This document shows positions 30,625 to 36,254 of a stretch of 36,254 nt of DNA, piece after piece. The stretch comes from a virus. Under the pieces are notes generated by a model. That model worked only from the letters and a program-made list of their open reading frames with translations. It ran no database searches and had not been told where the DNA came from. How positions within the stretch are numbered: position 1 is the first letter of the stretch; each line of letters starts with the position of its first letter. Position numbers and translations under genes: made by a program. Where the stretch lies: positions 1 to 36,254 of IMG/VR virus record IMGVR_UViG_3300027971_000119; one strand, 5' to 3'.

Positions 30625-31268
30625 GAACTCATCTCCATTTCAATCCGATGTTGCATTAGTGGAATCATGCTTAGCTGCCTCCTGGCAGCATCGAGCAGTG
30701 GGAGCGTCACGGCGAATCTTGAGACTGAGGAGCCGTCGAAAGAATCAACGCCCGCACGTGCGCATATCTCAATGCGTCTGGCCGTATTGACCCTGCCCAC
30801 ATGGCAGATGGCGCCCCGACCATGCGCAACGCTCGACCATGTAGCAGCCGTGTGCTCTTTCCACTGGCTGTCGCCGCCGACGAAGATGCCGACGCGCGAA
30901 GACAGAAGGTGCTCAATGTCGCGTGGATTGTGCCCATTCTGCACAGCCACGAGCACGCGTGGCACGTCTCGCAAGAGTCGTTCAATCCATGACGCGCTAA
31001 GTTCAAGGCTACGCTGACCGCCCATCACAATGTCGGGAGCAACTACCCAATCGGCATTTGCCCCGTGGCTCTGCACAGCTGATTCAAAGCGCTTTAGGTC
31101 AAGCATCGGCTCGCCAGCCATGAACGCCGTCCACGCGCCATTGTCGAGAGCGTAAGGGAACCCATGCGCGTTGAGCACGCCACGTGGCGAGAGCATCAAC
31201 CGCCAACCTGCTGCGCGTAACACTGCGAGGTTCCGTCGCGTGCCAGTGCGGGCCGCATAGGCAATCAC
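30609..31268 (-). CDS. dpdA: DpdA-like 7-deazaguanine transglycosylase
   Basis: 219 aa, TGT-like TIM barrel. In phages, DpdA-type proteins exchange guanine in DNA for preQ0, preQ1 or a related base and protect from restriction. Motifs: YALDNGAW (Asp42), DWVVAPDI (Asp79), AVQNG (Gln110), GIFVGGDSQW (130-137), HVGRVNTARRI (156-166) and GVDSFDG (Asp175, Asp178), the order seen in phage DpdA and tRNA transglycosylase relatives. It is on the short side for DpdA. GTG 31268 overlaps the helicase-loader stop (GTGA); an upstream ATG exists. No preQ0 synthesis genes are seen, so the base would come from the host. Local GC is about 58-65%, below the flanks. Confidence 0.78.
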   Translation of the reverse strand: MIAYAARTGTRRNLAVLRAAGWRLMLSPRGVLNAHGFPYALDNGAWTAFMAGEPMLDLKRFESAVQSHGANADWVVAPDIVMGGQRSLELSASWIERLLRDVPRVLVAVQNGHNPRDIEHLLSSRVGIFVGGDSQWKEHTAATWSSVAHGRGAICHVGRVNTARRIEICARAGVDSFDGSSVSRFAVTLPLLDAARRQLSMIPLMQHRIEMEMSSWSES

Positions 31269-32014
31269 ACCGTAGACCGCCAATCCTTGCCCGTCATCAC
31301 CACCGGCCGCGTGCTCGTCTTGATGCGGCTCCACAGTCGGTCACCCAGGTGCATCTCAAGCCCTTCATCGGTGAGGTTGCTCGCGATGAGCACCGTACCA
31401 CCCGACAGCGTGCGCCGCTCGAGCAGCTGGTCGAGCTGCGACTGCGCCCAGTCCGTGTCACGCTCTCGCCCGATGTCGTCGAGCGCCACGACTGCAGGCC
31501 GCTCGATGCGCGCCTTGAGCGCTGCCATGTCGCTGTCCCGCCCCATCGCCTGCCGCATGTCGTCGAGCCACAGCGCCCACGAGACGTAACGCGCCGAGAT
31601 GCCGCGCTCGCAGAGGCCACGCACTGCGCAGAGCATGCGATGTGTCTTGCCCCGTCCAGTCGAGCCGAGGAAGCGCAGGCCCTTGCCCTCGGGCTGGTAG
31701 CTCTCCACCCACGCGCGCCCCTCGGGGCTCAAGTCGTCCATCGTCGTGTGGTTGTAGGTCCAAGGGATGCGCGCCAGCGTCAGGCGCCGCATGCGAGCCC
31801 CGATGCCCGCGCACTGGCAGCGCTCGCCCGTCCTCGTGTCGCTCTCGGTCCCGCAGCACACGGGGCAGGTGTACGACCGCCACGCGCAGAGGCCGTCGTC
31901 GGTCTTGTGGAGCTCGACGTCATGCCACGAGAGCGGGACCAGATGCGGACAAGGCACCGTGGGCGCGTCAGGGTCGAGGAACTTGCTCAGGTCGTTGGGG
32001 TCGATGGGCTTCAT
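31265..32014 (-). CDS. dnaC: DnaC-like helicase loader ATPase
   Basis: 249 aa. Loads the host replicative helicase at the phage origin. AAA+ features: Walker A GSTGRGKT (117-124), Walker B VVALDD (175-180), sensor-1 Asn213 in IASNLT, and arginine finger around RLWSRI (226-231). The N-terminal 70 residues carry a Cys cluster (PCPHL, CPVCC, CQC), possibly a zinc site, as in DnaC/DnaI-type loaders. ATG 32014 overlaps the preceding stop (ATGA). The phage codes for no helicase or polymerase of its own, so it depends on host replisome parts. Confidence 0.85.
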   Translation of the reverse strand: MKPIDPNDLSKFLDPDAPTVPCPHLVPLSWHDVELHKTDDGLCAWRSYTCPVCCGTESDTRTGERCQCAGIGARMRRLTLARIPWTYNHTTMDDLSPEGRAWVESYQPEGKGLRFLGSTGRGKTHRMLCAVRGLCERGISARYVSWALWLDDMRQAMGRDSDMAALKARIERPAVVALDDIGRERDTDWAQSQLDQLLERRTLSGGTVLIASNLTDEGLEMHLGDRLWSRIKTSTRPVVMTGKDWRSTV

Positions 32015-32574
32015 GCGTCCTCCGTGGGCCGCTTGAGCGCGCCCTCAATGTCGGCCGTGAGCAGGTGCTCGACCATCTTCTGCGCCGCCTCAAGCGCGTG
32101 CCCGTACAACTCGCCGACGAGGTCGTTGTACGCGTCGCCCGCATCGCCGCCACGACGCAGGCCCAGCTCGATGAGCGCGAACCGCGTCATCACCGACGCG
32201 AGGTCGAACGCGCTGAGCTCGACCTGGTCACGCCCCGGCAGGACTGCGCCGAGGATGCGCCACTTGTCCCGCGAGGCCACATTACACGTGCTGCGCGGAA
32301 CGTCGCGGAGGTCGAGCCCGCGCAGGTCTTCGCGCCAGAGGTCGACCGACACGCGCCGCGTCGGCTCACCGTAGCGGTACTCCTGCAGGCCCTGCGTCAA
32401 GTCGGGCGCCGGGGGCTGCGGACCGTCCATGCCGCAGCGCCGCCACGCTGCGACCTCCTGCAGCCACGTCTCGTACTCGGGCGTCTTGCGGTAGCTGTAG
32501 GCCGCACGCGCAGCCTCGGCTGCGTCGCTGATGGCGTAGTTGTCGGCCGTGCCGATGCGCTTGTCGTCGCTCAT
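32011..32574 (-). CDS. Hypothetical 187-aa protein, first gene of the second early unit
   Basis: No family recognised. Acidic and helical. The N-terminal helix region (DAAEAARAAYSYRKTPEY) leads into WLQEVAAWRRCGMDG and a Pro-rich loop (PQPPAPDL); the C-terminal third is helical (YNDLVGELYGHALEAAQKMV). AGGAGA precedes ATG 32574 and the leader hairpin lies 20 nt further up. It sits directly before the helicase loader and may assist replication (inference). Confidence 0.75.
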   Translation of the reverse strand: MSDDKRIGTADNYAISDAAEAARAAYSYRKTPEYETWLQEVAAWRRCGMDGPQPPAPDLTQGLQEYRYGEPTRRVSVDLWREDLRGLDLRDVPRSTCNVASRDKWRILGAVLPGRDQVELSAFDLASVMTRFALIELGLRRGGDAGDAYNDLVGELYGHALEAAQKMVEHLLTADIEGALKRPTEDA

Positions 32575-32593
32575 GCTGTCTCCTGTGGTTGGT

Positions 32594-32609
32594 GCCGCTC
32601 CCCAGCGGC
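32594..32609 (-). promoter_or_regulatory. 5' leader hairpin of the 187-aa gene
   Basis: The same GCCGCT-GGGG-AGCGGC hairpin as at 2222-2237, here 20 nt before ATG 32574. Identical sequence and similar placement before the first gene of two early transcripts. Confidence 0.6.
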
Positions 32610-32615
32610 AAGGTC

Positions 32616-32643
32616 ACTGTAGCGCGTCCGATTGCGGACGCAA
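32616..32643 (-). promoter_or_regulatory. Putative sigma70-type promoter of the helicase-loader operon
   Basis: Transcribed strand TTGCGT (32643-32638), 16-nt spacer, TACAGT (32621-32616). The -35 box is inside a TTGCG-GA-CGCAA palindrome (32632-32643) and a second inverted repeat GCGTCCG/CGGACGC (32624-32641). Same -35 hexamer as at 2322 and 34040. Confidence 0.6.
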
Positions 32644-32649
32644 GTAAAA

Positions 32650-32883
32650 TCAGCGGGTAATCGGCCACCCCTGCCGCTTGCCCACTGCATGGATTGCGAC
32701 AACTCGCTGTCCCGCGTCGAGGCGTCGCCCGGCCAGTGCGTCGAGGAGCAGGTCACGCGCCTTGACCCGCGCGTTGCGCTCGTCCTCGAGGCGCGGAGGC
32801 CGGGCCGTCAGTATGCTCCGCACGTCTGGGGCGCAGATGACGTTGAGCAGGGCTTGGATTGTCTCGTCGTTGATGGTGCTCAA
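32650..32883 (-). CDS. Hypothetical 77-aa protein with TTG start
   Basis: Unknown. Helical and basic at the C-terminus (LLLDALAGRRLDAGQRVVAIHAVGKRQG). TTG 32883 overlaps the initiator stop (TTGA), with AGGGG about 9 nt before it; no ATG or GTG fits better. It closes the first early replication unit; the second promoter follows. Confidence 0.62.
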   Translation of the reverse strand: MSTINDETIQALLNVICAPDVRSILTARPPRLEDERNARVKARDLLLDALAGRRLDAGQRVVAIHAVGKRQGWPITR

Positions 32884-33743
32884 AAGGTGTACCCCTGGTC
32901 AGGCACGTCCTTCCACGCGTCGTTCACACGCTTGGGGTCGTGGTCGTTGGGTTTTTCCGACTTTGACCGGCTCTGACCGGACTTTGTCGGTTTTGGCTCG
33001 TGCACGCCGTCGCGCAGAATCATGCGCAGCAGCGACAGGCTTGGACCTCCACCACCTGCCACTTCTGCCGAACGGTCGATGCACTTCATGACGTAGTCGG
33101 CTCCGCGCTCGGCAACCGCTGCGCTCAGGGCGTCGATGTCCAGAGCACCGACCACGAGGGGCGCCGCTCCTGTCTTGCTTCGGAGCGCGAGGCGCCAGCG
33201 CTCAGCGACTGCCCCGAGCTGGTCACCCGTCGTGGCCGCCGTGGCTGCCTCGCGCGCGGGCGCATGCGCGCGCGTGGTAGCTGCGTCAGCAGCTACTGTC
33301 CTGTCGTGTACTGTCGTGTCTTGTACTGTACTGTTGTAACGGTCCGCGTCGTCAGGCGTAACGGTCGACTCCGTTACGCGTAACGGTGGCGTAACGGTCG
33401 ACTCCGTTACGGTGGCGTTACGGGCTGCGTTACGGTGGCGCTTCTGGCGGTCCGCGTTGGTCGGGTCGAGCTGCGTGCGCTTCCACTCCTCGACGTCGTA
33501 GCCGTCGCCGTCCGCGCGCTCGATGAGCAGGCCGACCCGGACGAAGTGCTCAATGGCGCGTGTCCACTCCTCGACCGTCGAGCCCCAGAGGTGGGCGAGT
33601 TGCGCTGGGCTAGCTGCCAAGGCTGGCAGATGCCCCGCGTTCTTCTTGGCTCGGATGAGGACTGCGGGCCAGTACAGGGCGAACCCTGTGCAGAGCAGAC
33701 GCTCGTCGGTCGGCACGTCGCAGTCGACGCGTACCCAGCTCAC
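32880..33743 (-). CDS. Replication initiator / replisome organiser
   Basis: 287 aa. N-terminal region (residues 1-95) looks like a winged-helix DNA-binding module, with DERLLCTGFALYWPAVLIRAKK and LAHLWGSTVEEWTRAIEHFVRVGLL, followed by the frequent phage pattern DPTNADRQKRHRNA. The centre is low-complexity Thr/Val because it carries the iteron DNA (33290-33440). The C-terminal third is helical and Lys-rich. It resembles lambda O in arrangement: iterons inside the initiator gene, helicase loader close downstream. GTG 33743 forms GTGA with the HTH stop. Confidence 0.72.
   Translation of the reverse strand: MSWVRVDCDVPTDERLLCTGFALYWPAVLIRAKKNAGHLPALAASPAQLAHLWGSTVEEWTRAIEHFVRVGLLIERADGDGYDVEEWKRTQLDPTNADRQKRHRNAARNATVTESTVTPPLRVTESTVTPDDADRYNSTVQDTTVHDRTVAADAATTRAHAPAREAATAATTGDQLGAVAERWRLALRSKTGAAPLVVGALDIDALSAAVAERGADYVMKCIDRSAEVAGGGGPSLSLLRMILRDGVHEPKPTKSGQSRSKSEKPNDHDPKRVNDAWKDVPDQGYTF
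33250..33440. other. Candidate replication origin with iterons inside the initiator gene
   Basis: Eight GTAAC or GTTAC cores lie between 33336 and 33433 (at 33336, 33358, 33373, 33380, 33391, 33406, 33417, 33429), many as GTAACGG or CCGTTAC. Two exact 24-bp direct repeats (33355-33378 and 33388-33411), 33 bp apart, each contain an 8-bp inverted repeat CGTAACGG/CCGTTACG. Upstream are four TACTGT copies (33294-33334) and a GC-alternating run with GCGCATGCGC. Such iteron clusters are binding sites for the encoded initiator. Confidence 0.7.
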
Positions 33744-33985
33744 TGCGCGTCTGCCGCTTCAAGGATGCGCTTGGCCGCATCGACCTGGGCCTGCGTCGGC
33801 TTCACGACCTTGGCCGCACGCTGGTGCGCCCACAGGCCGAGCTTGACCAGGCGTCGCCGCGCCAGCGGGGAGGGCGTCGCCCCCTTGTGAATCCAGCGCC
33901 AAGCCGTGCTGAACGACACGCCCGCGGCCTCTGCGAGAGCCTTGATGGTCAGGCCGCTGGCCTCCCACGCGATGATGTTGAACAT
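33740..33985 (-). CDS. HTH DNA-binding protein, Cro-like candidate
   Basis: 81 aa. Helix-turn-helix at residues about 12-35 (LTIKALAEAAGVSFSTAWRW), then a basic region (LARRRLVKLGLWAHQRAAK) and a helical tail. ATG 33985 chosen because AAGGAGA lies 4-5 nt upstream; the upstream open frame would run into the promoter. Monocistronic start with its own promoter (34017-34045). It may bind the TTGCG palindromes at the early promoters, either as repressor or activator (inference). Confidence 0.75.
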   Translation of the reverse strand: MFNIIAWEASGLTIKALAEAAGVSFSTAWRWIHKGATPSPLARRRLVKLGLWAHQRAAKVVKPTQAQVDAAKRILEAADAQ

Positions 33986-34016
33986 GGTGTCTCCTTGCCC
34001 ATCAGTCGGGCGTCTT

Positions 34017-34045
34017 ACTGTATCCGTGCGGCAATCCACACGCAA
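34017..34045 (-). promoter_or_regulatory. Putative sigma70-type promoter of the HTH-initiator unit
   Basis: Transcribed strand TTGCGT (34045-34040), 17-nt spacer, TACAGT (34022-34017); the HTH start codon follows about 30 nt later. The palindrome seen at the other two early promoters is only partly present here. It lies just after the SSB terminator. Confidence 0.58.
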
Positions 34046-34047
34046 AC

Positions 34048-34080
34048 TAAAAGGGCGCGCCCACGTCAGCGAGCACGCCC
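34048..34080 (-). terminator. Intrinsic terminator after SSB
   Basis: On the minus strand GGGCGTGC (34080-34073) pairs with GCGCGCCC (34060-34053) through 8 positions (one G-T), loop 12 nt, then TTTTAGTTT. It ends the recT-SSB operon 28 nt after the SSB stop. Confidence 0.72.
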
Positions 34081-34108
34081 CGATTGCCCGATGATGCGGC
34101 CGCGCGCG

Positions 34109-34573
34109 TCAGAACGGGATGGGGTCCGAGTCGTCAGGCGTCGTGGGCTTGGAGAATGGCGGGTTGCTCCGCACTCGCTCCTTGGGCGGTCCTTGCCCCA
34201 CCCACACCGCGTCGCCGGTCGAGGGGCGTTCCTCGTCGCGCTTGGTGCCGTCGAGGAACGTCACCTTGTCGGCGCGGATCTCCCAGACCTTGCGCTTGAC
34301 GCCCTCCTTGTCAGTGTACTCGCGGCTCTCAAGCCTGCCCTCGACGTAGACCTTTCGACCCTTCGCCAAGTACTGCCCGCAGAGCTCGGCCGTCTTGCCC
34401 CACACGCTGACAGCGTGCCACTCGGTCCGCTCCTGCCGCTGCCCGTCCTTGTCGGTCCACTGCTCGCTCGTGGCCATGCGCAGCTCGGTGACGGCCTGCC
34501 CGCCCTGCGTGTAGCGTACCTCGGGGTCCGCGCCGAGGTTGCCGATGAGGATGACTTTGTTGACGCTTGCCAT
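34109..34573 (-). CDS. ssb: Single-stranded DNA-binding protein, right copy (complete)
   Basis: 154 aa, complete. OB-fold domain over residues 1-110 and a low-complexity linker lead to the acidic tip DDSDPIPF, the conserved SSB C-terminal tail that recruits partner proteins. AGGAG precedes ATG 34573. It follows the 116-aa gene and is closed by the terminator at 34048-34080. The copy at the left edge of the window is the same gene in a diverged version. Confidence 0.95.
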   Translation of the reverse strand: MASVNKVILIGNLGADPEVRYTQGGQAVTELRMATSEQWTDKDGQRQERTEWHAVSVWGKTAELCGQYLAKGRKVYVEGRLESREYTDKEGVKRKVWEIRADKVTFLDGTKRDEERPSTGDAVWVGQGPPKERVRSNPPFSKPTTPDDSDPIPF

Positions 34574-34585
34574 ATCTGCTCCTGT

Positions 34586-34936
34586 TCAGTGGTAGTAGCC
34601 GCAGGCGCCCATCGCCCGCAGTTCTCGCCGTACCGCCTCTAGGCGGTCCCGTCCCATGCGATTCATGATGTTTGTCCAGGCGCCGTGCCGCTGGAGCCAC
34701 ACCCCGAAGACGTGCCAGCCACCACGCACGCCGGGGTATCCGTCCCACTCGGTCGCCGACTCCTCGTGCTGCTCCTCGGCCTCGACCACTAGCTCGGTTT
34801 CGTACTCGCCGCCCATGTCGATGCTGACGTCGTAGCCATCAGGCGCCCAGCGTCGATAGCTCGGTCGACCTTGAGCACACCAGGCATCGAGCAGGCGCCG
34901 CTTGTGGCGCAGCCACTTCTCCGGGTTGTGCGTCAT
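34586..34936 (-). CDS. Hypothetical 116-aa protein of the recombination operon, right copy
   Basis: Diverged copy of the protein at 392-742; 113 of 116 residues agree (differences at residues 7, 26 and 82). Same ATGA overlap with the preceding gene and the same 12-bp gap to SSB. The pattern of mainly silent changes indicates that both versions code for functional protein. Confidence 0.8.
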   Translation of the reverse strand: MTHNPEKWLRHKRRLLDAWCAQGRPSYRRWAPDGYDVSIDMGGEYETELVVEAEEQHEESATEWDGYPGVRGGWHVFGVWLQRHGAWTNIMNRMGRDRLEAVRRELRAMGACGYYH

Positions 34937-35367
34937 GGCTTGCCGTCCGGGTCACCCTCGGGTCCGAAGTCCTCCGCATCCCAATCGGCCGAGCCTGCGT
35001 TGGAGCTGGGCGCTGGAATGACAACCTTGAACGGCTTGACGTCCTTGACCCGCGTCACGCGCAGCCGGTCGGCCTCGGGCACCGAGAGCACGCAGCGCTC
35101 GGCCAAGCGGTCGATGGCCTGCCGCTGCAACTCCATCTTGTTGAGCGCGTCGGCCTGCATGTCCCAGCACGCCGAGGTCGAGTCGCTGTTACGCACGCCC
35201 AGCTCGTCGATGCACTGCACTGTCGCGCGCTCGATGCTCTTGCCCACGGCCTCGCCGTTCTGCGCGCCCACGAGGAAGGTGATGGTCGCGCCGAGGCAGG
35301 CGCCGAGCGTGACGCTCATCCAGTCGAAGCCGCGCCCATCCTTATCGCCCACGATGAGGTCAGACAT
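34933..35367 (-). CDS. Membrane-anchored hypothetical protein, 144 aa, right copy
   Basis: Diverged copy of the protein at 739-1173, same start (MSDLIVGDKDG), same single membrane segment at residues 16-36 and acidic tail. GGGGAGGGGG lies 5 nt before ATG 35367 and supports the start. Eight residues differ from the left copy, four of them in or near the membrane segment. Confidence 0.78.
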   Translation of the reverse strand: MSDLIVGDKDGRGFDWMSVTLGACLGATITFLVGAQNGEAVGKSIERATVQCIDELGVRNSDSTSACWDMQADALNKMELQRQAIDRLAERCVLSVPEADRLRVTRVKDVKPFKVVIPAPSSNAGSADWDAEDFGPEGDPDGKP

Positions 35368-35590
35368 TGGACCCCCTCCCCAGCGACTCAAGCTCGGACT
35401 TGTATTGGCGCATCTGACTGATGAGGTTCGAGCGACTCGGCTCGGCATCGCACCAGATGAGCGCGCCGACACAGACCCCGATGCCAAACACGACGGCCAA
35501 GTCGACCGCGCCACGCTCCTGAGCATCACGCGCCGCCTGCATACACTGAGCGCGCAGGACGTCGAGCTCCACTTGCTGTTCGATTGTCAT
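35360..35590 (-). CDS. Small single-span membrane protein, 76 aa, right copy
   Basis: Diverged copy of the protein at 1166-1396, with 11 of 76 residues changed, including changes on both sides of the membrane segment (AVVFGIGVCVGALIW). Overlaps the next gene by 8 bp. Its faster change than neighbours may reflect a role at the host interface. Confidence 0.78.
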   Translation of the reverse strand: MTIEQQVELDVLRAQCMQAARDAQERGAVDLAVVFGIGVCVGALIWCDAEPSRSNLISQMRQYKSELESLGRGSNV

Positions 35591-35593
35591 GTC

Positions 35594-36254
35594 TCAGCCC
35601 TCCCCTTGCGTCTCGTAGGTGACCTCAGCATCCATCGCCTGGTCTCGCTCAGCCCGCCACGCAGCCAGCGCAGTCCGGCCACGGCTCGTCGTCAGGTAGG
35701 ACACAGCGCCGCGCAGTCGACTGAGCGGGGCCGTGCCGATGTCGAGGCCATCCCGCGCCAACAGCGTCTCGACGTAGTCGGGCACATCGTCGCCGAGGCC
35801 GAGCAGCTCGCCCGTCAGGCCGGACCGCGTGTCGACCGCGACCGGCAGATGCTCGACCTTGAGCGCCTCCTCGAGCACCTGCACGACCGGCTTGGGCTGC
35901 TCGAGCGGAGTCGCGAGCTCGTCGGGGTCATAGATGCCCGCGACGAGGTCCGGGTAGACGATGCGGGCGAGAGCCGACGCGCATCGAGCGCGGAGCATCG
36001 CCTCCGGGTAGGAGCGCCAACCCTGCCCGCCAGTGAGCCCCGCACGCTGCGCCTGCTCGATGGTCCACGTCAGCGTCGTCGGCTCGGTGTCGCCCTTGCG
36101 CTGCGTCAGGTAGGTGGCCTTGGTCGCGGTCGACTCGACGAGGCGCCACTGGAGGCACTCCCCCGAGCGACGGACCAGCGCAACCGTGGCGTCGGCTGCG
36201 AGCGTGACCTTGCCCTTGATGACGCCGAGCATGCGCATCGACTGCATCGGGGCG
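35594..36254 (-). CDS. recT: RecT-family annealing protein, right copy, N-terminus cut by window edge
   Basis: Codes for the C-terminal 219 residues; the start lies beyond the window. In the shared part, 8 of 217 residues differ from the copy at 1400-2209. The GWRSYPEAMLRARC and YPDLVAGIYDPDEL blocks are unchanged, so the core of the annealing fold is conserved. Confidence 0.75.
   Translation of the reverse strand, partial: APMQSMRMLGVIKGKVTLAADATVALVRRSGECLQWRLVESTATKATYLTQRKGDTEPTTLTWTIEQAQRAGLTGGQGWRSYPEAMLRARCASALARIVYPDLVAGIYDPDELATPLEQPKPVVQVLEEALKVEHLPVAVDTRSGLTGELLGLGDDVPDYVETLLARDGLDIGTAPLSRLRGAVSYLTTSRGRTALAAWRAERDQAMDAEVTYETQGEG

Noticed and set aside
33301-33440. CRISPR array or tandem transposon footprint suggested by dense repeats
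   Set aside because: Repeats are short, in both orientations and inside a coding gene; they fit initiator-binding iterons better than spacers.
1-36254. tRNA genes, rRNA genes or insertion sequences
   Set aside because: I saw no cloverleaf with a CCA-type end, no rRNA and no transposase or IS end; a tRNAscan run would be decisive.

Overview
The window looks like the genome of a GC-rich tailed bacteriophage, probably siphovirus-like, carried slightly more than once around. Every convincing gene is on the minus strand, so transcription runs from high to low coordinates. Most neighbouring genes overlap by 4 bases (ATGA, GTGA) or 1 base (TAATG). The head module has a Mu-like flavour: DUF935-type portal, Mu-F/SPP1-gp7-type minor head protein and a DUF2190-type protein. 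No transposase, integrase or clear repressor is visible. The host cannot be named. High GC, lipobox-bearing and signal-peptide proteins and an M15-type endolysin suggest a high-GC bacterium, perhaps Gram-negative (inference).

Layout in transcription order within one 34,194-bp unit. (1) Recombination operon (about 2330 to 1, seen again at 36254-34048): RecT-like annealing protein, two small membrane proteins, a 116-aa protein and SSB, closed by an intrinsic terminator. (2) Replication and early region (34045-28251): HTH protein, replication initiator with iterons inside the gene, a small protein, then a second promoter driving a 187-aa protein, a DnaC-like helicase loader, a DpdA-like 7-deazaguanine transglycosylase, a zinc-ribbon protein, small proteins, a PD-(D/E)XK nuclease and a 351-aa protein. 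(3) A gap with inverted repeats (28032-28250). (4) Late region (28031-2400): M15 endolysin, secreted protein, tail fibre, lysis and membrane proteins, small and large terminase, portal, S49 protease with nested scaffold, DUF2190-type protein, major capsid protein, connectors, tail tube, G/GT chaperones with a -1 frameshift site, tape measure, distal tail proteins, tail tip and a terminal membrane protein, ending in an intrinsic terminator.

Regulatory logic readable from the sequence: three early promoters share a TTGCGT -35 box, two of them inside a TTGCG-GA-CGCAA palindrome. Two of those transcripts carry the same GCCGCT-GGGG-AGCGGC hairpin just before the ribosome site. Three late genes start exactly 7 nt after an extended -10-like box (TGTGnTAGGnT). 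The replication initiator gene carries eight GTAAC/GTTAC cores in 98 bp, including two exact 24-bp repeats, and is probably the origin.

The two window ends (1-2060 and 34195-36254) are collinear with no net indel, but about 5% of bases differ in the part I counted. The protein reading frames are preserved. This fits a circularly permuted or concatemeric phage assembled across two co-existing strains, or tandem related prophages, rather than an exact terminal repeat.
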